This document shows, one piece after another, positions 53,726 through 61,748 of a stretch of DNA of 64,000 bases. A program made the position numbers and the translations under genes. This DNA is from Saccharicrinis carchari (GTDB lineage Bacteria > Bacteroidota > Bacteroidia > Bacteroidales > Marinilabiliaceae). Each line of letters opens with the position of its first letter. Within the stretch, counting starts at the first letter, position 1. The stretch is taken from positions 806,001-870,000 of the forward strand of contig NZ_FXTB01000001.1 in the NCBI RefSeq assembly GCF_900182605.1. The letters are read 5' to 3'. The notes under the pieces are model-generated. The model had not been told where the DNA came from. It searched no databases and saw only the letters and a program-made list of their open reading frames with translations.

Positions 53726-56098
53726 ATGCGCGTTTGTATAGCAGAGAAACCCAGTGTTGCCGGCGAAATTGCCAAAGTAGTTGGTGCCACAAACCGAAAA
53801 GATGGATATTACGAAGGTAACAACTATCAGGTTACCTGGACTTTTGGTCATCTGTGCACACTTAAAGAACCGCACGACTACCTGCCCGAATGGAAACGAT
53901 GGAATCTGGGAACCCTGCCTGTAATTCCTTCGCAATTTGGCATAAAGCTCATCGCTAACAAAGGGGTTGAAAAACAATTTGGGATAATAAAAAAACTGGT
54001 GCAGGCCGCCAGTGAAGTGATAAATTGTGGCGATGCCGGTCAGGAGGGAGAGCTTATTCAACGATGGGTGCTGCAAAAGGCGGGGTGTAAGGTTAATATT
54101 AAGCGCCTGTGGATTTCGTCGTTAACCGAAGAGGCCATCCGCGAAGGTTTTGAGAAACTGCAAGACAACGATAAATTTAATCCTTTGTATGCAGCCGGCA
54201 GTTCGCGCGCCATTGGCGATTGGTTATTAGGGATAAACGCCACCCGCTTGTTTACCATTAAATATAGCCAACCCGGAACCGTCCTGTCCATAGGCAGAGT
54301 TCAAACACCTACCCTATCGTTGATTGTAAATCGTTATCTGGAGATAGAAAACTTTGTGCCTCAACCCTATTGGGAACTGAAAACAATGTACAAGGAGGTA
54401 ACTTTTAATTCTACACAGGGTAAATTCTCGAGTAAAGAGGAAGGCAGTTCGGCTTTAGAAAAGATAAAAGACAAACCTTTTGAGGTAACCGATTTTAATC
54501 GTAAACCGGGCAAAGAAGCACCGCCACGATTATTCGATCTTACCTCCTTACAAGTGGAGTGCAATCGTAAGTTTGCCCTGTCGGCAGATGAAACCCTGAA
54601 AGGGATACAATCGCTTTACGAAAAAAAACTTACTACCTATCCTCGTGTAGACACCACTTATTTAAGTAACGATATCTACCCCAAGATACAAGGTATATTA
54701 AAAGGCTTAACGCAATATCAGGCTTTGGTAGAACCTTTGTTAGGCGCAAAGATACGCAAGTCGAAGAAAGTATTTGACGACAAAAAGGTAACCGACCACC
54801 ATGCTATTATCCCCACCGGAGTTACAGCACCCGAGCACCTTTCGCGCGACGAAAAAATTATTTATGATACCGTTACACGCAGGTTTATCGCCAACTTTTA
54901 TCCCGACTGTGAAATATCTACCACCACCATTTTGGGTAAAGTTGCCGATGTAAACTTTAAAACCTCAGGAAAGCAGGTATTAAAAGAAAATTGGCGACTG
55001 GTATATAAAGCGGTGAGCGGTAAAAAAGACAGCCAGGAAAATATATTACCGGAATTTGTGAAAGGAGAAAGCGGACCACACCAACCCGACTTTCAGGAGA
55101 AGGAAACGCAGGCCCCCAAGTATTATACCGAAGCCACTTTGTTGCGAGCCATGGAAACGGCCGGAAAACAAGTAGATGACGAAAAATTGCGTGAAGCCAT
55201 GAAGGAAAATGGTATTGGCCGTCCTTCTACCCGTGCCAACATCATTGAAACCCTGTATAAACGTAAGTACATATATAACGTTCGGAAAAATGTGTTACCC
55301 ACCACTATGGGAGTTAAACTCATGGAGTTTATATCTAACGACTTGCTTAAGTCGGCAGAACTCACCGGTATTTGGGAGCAAAAGCTCAGGCAGATAGAAA
55401 CCGGAAAGTACAAAGTAACCGACTTTATGAACGAGCTCAAGCAAATGGTATCGGACTTGGTTTTTCAGGTGCGCAACGATTACTCCAAAGGTAAAATCGT
55501 TATTGAGGAAAATGACGATAAGGAGGTACAAACGAAAACCAAGCCTACCGATAAATCTAAAATTGTCAAAAAGTTGAGCTGTCCTCGTTGTGGTAAGGGA
55601 ACCATGATAGAAGGAAAAAACGCATGGGGCTGTTCAGAATATGCTTCGGGTTGTAAAACCCTGATTCCCTTTACGTATTTGGGTAAGAAACTTAGTAAAA
55701 AGCAAATAGAAACACTCCTGCTAAAAGGAAAAACACCTGTTATTAAGGGCTTTACGCTGGAGGGCAACAAAGTGAACGGTAGGCTAAGCTTCGACAGCCA
55801 TTATGCCTTAAGCTTAGAACAGCAGAAACCTAAAGTATTGCCATGTCCAAAATGTAAAAAAGGACATATCATAAAAGGCAATTCGGCCTGGGGCTGTTCC
55901 GACTTTAAAAAAGGATGCAAACTCCGCATACCCTTTGAATTTTTAAAAAAGACCTTAAGCAAAAGTCAAATGGAATCCCTCGTTTTAAACGCAAAAACAG
56001 AACCGATCAAAGGCTTTTCCTTATCGGAACACGAAACGGGTGTAGAAGGCTATCTGGATTGGGACCAGGGGCATAATCTGCGCTTTAATAAAACTTAA
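53726..56098 (+). CDS. topB: Type IA DNA topoisomerase III (TopB)
   Basis: A 790-residue enzyme. The TOPRIM domain starts RVCIAEKPSVAGEIAKVVGA and contains NCGDAGQEGELIQRW, the acidic metal site; the active-site Tyr is in TTYPRVDTTYLS, and ENGIGRPSTRANIIETLYKRKYI follows, as in TopB. The C-terminal ~190 residues hold two similar zinc-ribbon-like repeats (CPRCGKGTMIEGKNAWGCS and CPKCKKGHIIKGNSAWGCS). It decatenates DNA and resolves recombination intermediates. First gene of a topB-prmA run. Confidence 0.93.
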   Translation: MRVCIAEKPSVAGEIAKVVGATNRKDGYYEGNNYQVTWTFGHLCTLKEPHDYLPEWKRWNLGTLPVIPSQFGIKLIANKGVEKQFGIIKKLVQAASEVINCGDAGQEGELIQRWVLQKAGCKVNIKRLWISSLTEEAIREGFEKLQDNDKFNPLYAAGSSRAIGDWLLGINATRLFTIKYSQPGTVLSIGRVQTPTLSLIVNRYLEIENFVPQPYWELKTMYKEVTFNSTQGKFSSKEEGSSALEKIKDKPFEVTDFNRKPGKEAPPRLFDLTSLQVECNRKFALSADETLKGIQSLYEKKLTTYPRVDTTYLSNDIYPKIQGILKGLTQYQALVEPLLGAKIRKSKKVFDDKKVTDHHAIIPTGVTAPEHLSRDEKIIYDTVTRRFIANFYPDCEISTTTILGKVADVNFKTSGKQVLKENWRLVYKAVSGKKDSQENILPEFVKGESGPHQPDFQEKETQAPKYYTEATLLRAMETAGKQVDDEKLREAMKENGIGRPSTRANIIETLYKRKYIYNVRKNVLPTTMGVKLMEFISNDLLKSAELTGIWEQKLRQIETGKYKVTDFMNELKQMVSDLVFQVRNDYSKGKIVIEENDDKEVQTKTKPTDKSKIVKKLSCPRCGKGTMIEGKNAWGCSEYASGCKTLIPFTYLGKKLSKKQIETLLLKGKTPVIKGFTLEGNKVNGRLSFDSHYALSLEQQKPKVLPCPKCKKGHIIKGNSAWGCSDFKKGCKLRIPFEFLKKTLSKSQMESLVLNAKTEPIKGFSLSEHETGVEGYLDWDQGHNLRFNKT

Positions 56099-56164
56099 TA
56101 ATTTCGGTAAAAAATCACAATTCATATTATCTCCGGGATAAAAACCAATTTATAAAAAATCATC

Positions 56165-57007
56165 ATGAAATACACCAAAGTAAGTTTCAACATAGAACCC
56201 AATACCCCAACAGCACAGGAAATACTTACGGCTCAACTGGCACAATTTGCTTTTGATAGCTTTGAGGAAACCGAAACCGGCTTAAATGCTTATATTCCCA
56301 CCGCAGCATATTCGGCAGAAGACGTCAAAAGTATTCAGATATTTAGTGGAGGTGAGTTTACTATTACCTTTGAAGCAGCGGCTCAGCCGGAGCAAAACTG
56401 GAACGAAACCTGGGAAAAGCACTTCTTCGCCCCTATTGTTATTGGCAACAAATGCGTTATTCACAGCCCTTTTCATACGGATGTACCCAAAGCCGAATAC
56501 CAGATTGTTATTTCACCCAAAATGGCCTTTGGTACCGGTCACCACGAAACAACGGGACTCATGGTAAAACACATACTGGAGATAGATTTTACCAATAAGC
56601 TGGTGTTAGACATGGGCTGCGGCACAGGAATACTGGGTATACTGGCCGCTATGCGGGGCGCAAAAAAGGTATTGGGTATCGACATAGAAGAGTGGGCTTT
56701 TAATAACGCCAATGAAAATATAAAGAACAACAATATCAACAACATGGAGGTGCGCTGTGGCGATGCGACCCTCCTGGGTAAGGAAAAATTTGATGTTATA
56801 TTAGCCAACATCAACCGTAACATTCTTTTGGAAGATATTGCCAAATACACACAAGTATTAAGACCGAACGGAATTTTGTTACTGAGTGGTTTTTATGATA
56901 AAGACCAGGAAATCATACACAAAACATGTATCGCAAATAACTTAATCAAAAAAACTATAAAGGAAGATAACAAATGGGTAGCCCTTGCGTATATGCTCAC
57001 TAAATAA
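56165..57007 (+). CDS. prmA: Ribosomal protein L11 methyltransferase
   Basis: A 280-residue SAM-dependent enzyme. The short N-terminal domain is residues 1-95; the methyltransferase part has KMAFGTGHHETTGLM and VLDMGCGTGILGILAAMRGAKKVLGID (motif I) and DVILANINRNILLED (motif IV). PrmA methylates lysines and the N-terminus of ribosomal protein L11. It lies 66 bp after topB and 10 bp before the 1495-residue gene. Confidence 0.95.
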   Translation: MKYTKVSFNIEPNTPTAQEILTAQLAQFAFDSFEETETGLNAYIPTAAYSAEDVKSIQIFSGGEFTITFEAAAQPEQNWNETWEKHFFAPIVIGNKCVIHSPFHTDVPKAEYQIVISPKMAFGTGHHETTGLMVKHILEIDFTNKLVLDMGCGTGILGILAAMRGAKKVLGIDIEEWAFNNANENIKNNNINNMEVRCGDATLLGKEKFDVILANINRNILLEDIAKYTQVLRPNGILLLSGFYDKDQEIIHKTCIANNLIKKTIKEDNKWVALAYMLTK

Positions 57008-57017
57008 TGTGCAGCGA

Positions 57018-60000
57018 ATGAAAATTACATTTACACTTTTATATACCCTACTAATAACTACCTGTGCCCTGGCACAAAACAGCCCGCAAATTTTTAGCGA
57101 AAACACCGAAGAGTTCGTCTCAACCCTGGACGAACTTTTTAAAAGTGTTTCTGATAAAAAATATGCCAAGCAATTTATTGAAGAAGTAGATGTGTTTTGG
57201 CAATCTACAGAATTAAGCGAGGAAAACAAGAAGATAATTCTTAACAATTGTCATCTTCTGGCTCAAAAAAGAGCACGCCCCTTGCCTGATTACGAAACAT
57301 ATTTAAATACAGTACGCCATTTTATTCTTTCCGAAATACCGCCGTCTTCGTTTAATGCATGGAACCAAGCCGTTACAGAAATGATTAAAAAACCGCGGCT
57401 TCCCCTGCGAAAAGTAAATACATTTTTACGCACCACCTGCGATCTGTTAACCCAAAATATTATTTTTTCAACACGATCTAACCGGTGGAAAACGGACAAT
57501 AACAATTGGACCTTGACATATGCTAACGGTGATTTGGTGGCCACTTTTCCGAATTTAAACCTCACCTGTCTTTCCAAAAACGATAGCATTCAAATTTATG
57601 ATTCTAAAGGATCTTTTAACTACACAAGCAATGTATGGCAAGGCATCAAGGGCAAGGTAACATGGGAGCGTTCGGGTTTTGACCCCGAAAAGGTGTATGC
57701 CCTCTTTAAGCACTTTGAAATTCCCTTTGATCATTCCTATTTCGAAATTGACTCAGTACAGTTTTATAACTCCATTTACTTTGATCATCCTTTACAAGGA
57801 AAGCTGCGCCATAAAGTAATGAACATCAACTCACCCAAAAGTTCTACCTATCCTCAGTTCACTTCGAGCGAACAACGCTTTAAGCTCGACAACATCCACC
57901 CTTCCATTAATTATGAAGGCGGTTTTTCACAAAATGGTGCTAAATTCCTGGGTTCGGGTACACACGATAATCCGGCCACCATAACCATTTTTAGAAACGA
58001 CACGGTGTTTTTGACCGCCAAATCGCTTTATTTTGCCCTACGTAAAGAGCAAATACTAAGCAACGAAACAGAGGTTAAAATAAGGCTGGATACGGGTTAC
58101 ATCTACCATCCGGGCCTAATATTTAAGCTGATGGTAAAAGAAAACGAATTGCACCTGATCCGAAACGGCGAAGGCCTGGCCTTAAGCCCATACTTTAACA
58201 CCTATCACAACGTAAGTATGGATATTGAGCTGCTCACCTGGAAGATTAATAGCCGAAAAATAGATTTAAAAATGATTTCGGGTGCCGCGGAAAACCATGG
58301 CGAATTTGAATCTTTAAGTTATTTTAGGGAGAGTTTTTACAATTTTTTACAGGGGATGGATGCCATACACCCCCTGCAGGGCCTTAAAAACTGTGCCCGC
58401 CTATACAAAAGTAACACTTTTTTAGCCAGCGAATACGCCCATATGATGCGCTTACCCATTAATGAGATACGGCAGCAGGTAATACAGTTATCGTTTTACG
58501 GTTTTGTTGGATATAACATTAACACCGACCAGATTGAGATCCGACAACGACTCGAAGATTATCTTTTATTTCGTTTGGGTAAAAAGGACTATGATGTAAT
58601 TCGGTTTAACTCCAATACACCCGGCAATATGGTCAATGGGCAAATAGACTTGCTCAATTACGACATCAGCATCAACGGGGTAAAAAACATTTCTATTTCC
58701 GACAACCAAAATGTGGTATTCTTTCCGGCAGGCGAACACATCCTGCTTAAACGGAACCGCAACTTCATTTTCGATGGTGCCATTAACGCAGGCATGCTAA
58801 ACCTTTATGGCAAAGGCTTTAAGTTCGATTACGATCAATTTTTAATAGACATGTCCAATATTGATTCGGTGCGAATGAAAGTACAAACCGGTGATTTGGA
58901 TTATTTTGGCCAGCCCAAGATGACTTATGTAAAAAATGCCATCGAAAACCTCTCGGGCAGTCTTATGATTGACAGGCCCGACAATAAATCCGGTAAAGAG
59001 CAATACAGCCGTTACCCCATCTTAAACAGCAGCACCGAATCGTATGTGTACTACGACAAACCCGAAGTGCAAATGGGACAATATAACCGCGAGAAGTTTT
59101 ACTTTAAGCTGGATACATTTACCATGGATAGCATCAGCAGGCTGAGTGCTAAGAACTTTGACTTTTCGGGCAGTTTCGTATCAAACATCTTCCCAACGTT
59201 TAACGAAAACATTACCGTTCGTAACGATTACTCACTGGGTTTTAAACGGAAAACACCGGAAGAAGGCTATGGTATTTATGATAACAAAGCTAAATTTATT
59301 GCTGATATCGATTTAAGTAATGCGGGCTTAAAAGGATCCGGAACACTTAAGTACCTCACCTCCACCACCCAATCCGAGAATCTCTTATTTCTGCCGGAAA
59401 GCACATCAGGGCAAGCTTATCAATTTACGGTAGAAAAGAAAAGCGAAGGGGTTGAATATCCCGACGCGCAAGGAAAGTATAGCCGGATCAACTACTTACC
59501 CTATCAGGATCGTTTGATAGCCACAACCCAGGAAGAAGCCTTTACCATGTACAATAATGAGGCACAGCTGGAAGGCGAAATTGAAATATCCCCCACCGGA
59601 GCTAGCGGAGATGGAACTTTTTACATGGATAGAGCAAATATTTTTTCGCCGGCCATGACTTTTGGTGGCCATACCGTTTTGGCCGATTCCTCTGACTTTA
59701 ACCTGGTGAGCACCGATATGCAAGAGGGGGTTTCCTTTAATACCACCAACCTAATTAGTCATATTGATTTTGTGAGCAGGCAAGGTAAGTTTAACTCCAA
59801 AACAGGTGGTAGCCGGGTTAACTTTTCCGACAACCGATATATTTCCTACATCAGCGAATTTTCGTGGAACATGGACAACAACAACATTTATATGGGAGCG
59901 AGCGGATCTAAAGGAAACCGTTTCGTATCGACACACAGAAGGCAAGATTCACTTGAATTTATGGCACCTTTAGCCCGCTATGATGTTGAGAAAAAAATTA

Positions 60001-61505
60001 TTTATGCCGAGGAGGTGAAAAACATAATGGTGGCCGATGCCAACATAAAACTTAAAGATGGAAAGGTAACTATCCACGAGGATGCCGAAATGGCTGCAAT
60101 AGATAGTGCTTCAATTACTTTAGCCGGAGATTCTGCGTTTTCGCATTCCATTTATAACGCCCGACTTAAAATTGCCGGTAAATATGATTACACCGGATAC
60201 GGAGAATACGATTATATTAATGGCGATGGTAAAAAGTTTACACTCCAATTTAATGATATCCGATTAAACGATGATGCTATTACTACCGCTGAAGGTACTA
60301 TCGTTGAGAGCGACCTGTTTACTTTTGACAAGAACTTTACTTTTAAAGGGAAAGCCCATCTAAATGCCACACAAAAAAACCTAAGCTTTGATGGAGGTGT
60401 GCAAATGTTGCATCATTGTGCCAATGGCCCACAAACTTACACCTACTTTAATACTGAGATAGACCCGCATAACATACTGATACCTATAGGCAAAGAGCCG
60501 GTTAACTTTGAACGTAACAACATTTACAAGGATTTTTTTATAACCAAAGATTCGTCGCATGTATATTCCACTTTTTTAGCCAGCCGGAAAGATTACAGCG
60601 ACATACCCATGATTACGGCCGGCGAATACCTGTATTTTAACGAAAGCCTTAACGCCTTTGAAATTGCCGATATGCCGAAAATACTAAATCCCGATACCAC
60701 GGGCGTACTTTTTAGGTATTCCAACTCCAACTGCGACCTGCTGGCCGAGGGCAAGATGAATCTTGGCATTGAGCTGGATGGAATAAGGCTGAGTACTTCC
60801 GGTAGCATTATCGACGACCCCAAAAAAGATCAAATAATGCTAAGCACATTGATGGGAATAGATTTCTTTTTTAACGAAACCTGCACGGAACAGATGATAT
60901 CGGCAGTTTTGGCATCCACAGCGGCACAAAGCAGGCAATCGGATCAGGGCTTGGCAAAGCGCATGGCTGAGTTAATAGGTCCGGCACTTACTCAGGAAGT
61001 ACTCAACACCAGAAATGAGGGCAAGCAAAACGACGATTTAAACCATGTATTGGGCAACATACTCCTTTTTGGCAATATCGATTTTAAATTTGATGGTCCC
61101 GCCCATGCTTATATTGCCGATGGCAAGGCCGACCTTACGTTTATAAGAAACAAAGCCGTAAATAAAATTGTAGATGTTAAAGCCGAAATAGTAAAAAAAC
61201 GCAGCGGTAATTCTATCGATCTCTTCTTGAGCTTTGACAAAAACACGTGGTTTTATTTTAGTTACAAATCTAAAATGATGTATACTCTATCCTCTAACGA
61301 GGAATATAACAACACCGTACGTAAGCTTAGCAGCGACGAGCGCAAAGCAAAATCGGGAGGCTTTTCCTTTATTGCTGCACCTGCAAGCCGCCTGAACCGT
61401 TTCATTAAGAAATTTGGCCTCTCCCCCATTAAAACCAGTGCCGCAGCCGAAGGGCAGGCAATAGATTTAGAAGCGGAGGTAGAAGCTCCCACCAGGGAGG
61501 AATAA
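57018..61505 (+). CDS. Uncharacterised 1495-residue exported protein
   Basis: I recognise no characterised family. ATG 57018 is chosen over an earlier start because it gives signal peptide MKITFTLLYTLLITTCALAQ, 10 bp after prmA. After a helical N-terminal part (~20-140), the protein is dominated by strand-rich segments with G/N-rich turns (for example YGKGFKFDYDQFLIDMSNIDSV, GSGTLKYLTSTTQSENLLFLP, SGDGTFYMDRANIFSPAM), the pattern of repeated beta-groove proteins such as AsmA, TamB or LPS-transport OstA domains. The last ~130 residues are ELIGPALTQEVLN...FGNIDFKFDG...FLSFDKNTWFYFSYKSKMMYTLSS. An envelope role is likely; the exact role is not shown. Confidence 0.65.
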   Translation: MKITFTLLYTLLITTCALAQNSPQIFSENTEEFVSTLDELFKSVSDKKYAKQFIEEVDVFWQSTELSEENKKIILNNCHLLAQKRARPLPDYETYLNTVRHFILSEIPPSSFNAWNQAVTEMIKKPRLPLRKVNTFLRTTCDLLTQNIIFSTRSNRWKTDNNNWTLTYANGDLVATFPNLNLTCLSKNDSIQIYDSKGSFNYTSNVWQGIKGKVTWERSGFDPEKVYALFKHFEIPFDHSYFEIDSVQFYNSIYFDHPLQGKLRHKVMNINSPKSSTYPQFTSSEQRFKLDNIHPSINYEGGFSQNGAKFLGSGTHDNPATITIFRNDTVFLTAKSLYFALRKEQILSNETEVKIRLDTGYIYHPGLIFKLMVKENELHLIRNGEGLALSPYFNTYHNVSMDIELLTWKINSRKIDLKMISGAAENHGEFESLSYFRESFYNFLQGMDAIHPLQGLKNCARLYKSNTFLASEYAHMMRLPINEIRQQVIQLSFYGFVGYNINTDQIEIRQRLEDYLLFRLGKKDYDVIRFNSNTPGNMVNGQIDLLNYDISINGVKNISISDNQNVVFFPAGEHILLKRNRNFIFDGAINAGMLNLYGKGFKFDYDQFLIDMSNIDSVRMKVQTGDLDYFGQPKMTYVKNAIENLSGSLMIDRPDNKSGKEQYSRYPILNSSTESYVYYDKPEVQMGQYNREKFYFKLDTFTMDSISRLSAKNFDFSGSFVSNIFPTFNENITVRNDYSLGFKRKTPEEGYGIYDNKAKFIADIDLSNAGLKGSGTLKYLTSTTQSENLLFLPESTSGQAYQFTVEKKSEGVEYPDAQGKYSRINYLPYQDRLIATTQEEAFTMYNNEAQLEGEIEISPTGASGDGTFYMDRANIFSPAMTFGGHTVLADSSDFNLVSTDMQEGVSFNTTNLISHIDFVSRQGKFNSKTGGSRVNFSDNRYISYISEFSWNMDNNNIYMGASGSKGNRFVSTHRRQDSLEFMAPLARYDVEKKIIYAEEVKNIMVADANIKLKDGKVTIHEDAEMAAIDSASITLAGDSAFSHSIYNARLKIAGKYDYTGYGEYDYINGDGKKFTLQFNDIRLNDDAITTAEGTIVESDLFTFDKNFTFKGKAHLNATQKNLSFDGGVQMLHHCANGPQTYTYFNTEIDPHNILIPIGKEPVNFERNNIYKDFFITKDSSHVYSTFLASRKDYSDIPMITAGEYLYFNESLNAFEIADMPKILNPDTTGVLFRYSNSNCDLLAEGKMNLGIELDGIRLSTSGSIIDDPKKDQIMLSTLMGIDFFFNETCTEQMISAVLASTAAQSRQSDQGLAKRMAELIGPALTQEVLNTRNEGKQNDDLNHVLGNILLFGNIDFKFDGPAHAYIADGKADLTFIRNKAVNKIVDVKAEIVKKRSGNSIDLFLSFDKNTWFYFSYKSKMMYTLSSNEEYNNTVRKLSSDERKAKSGGFSFIAAPASRLNRFIKKFGLSPIKTSAAAEGQAIDLEAEVEAPTREE

Positions 61506-61657
61506 GAAGAGCCTAAAGCTGGGTGGATAGCGGTTAACATCAAGCGTAAAATACACAGCTTACCCGCTGAATGGGGGTCAGTAAACGAACCACCTGCCCC
61601 AATCAATTCAAGGAAAATAAAAATGCAGCATAGCTAAATGTACCCTCTTGCAATGCA

Positions 61658-61681
61658 CAGCTCCCCTCTTGAGGGGAGCTG
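61658..61681. terminator. Bidirectional hairpin between two convergent genes
   Basis: CAGCTCCCCTC (61658-61668), TT and GAGGGGAGCTG (61671-61681) form a perfect GC-rich 11-bp stem between the converging 1495-residue and AsmA-like genes. No strong T-tract follows; the hairpin may protect both 3' ends. Confidence 0.6.
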
Positions 61682-61748
61682 ATTATAAATTAGGATGTTA
61701 TTTGGAAATCCCTTTCCTGAATCCCCCTTTTGGTGCTTATAGCAGGCT

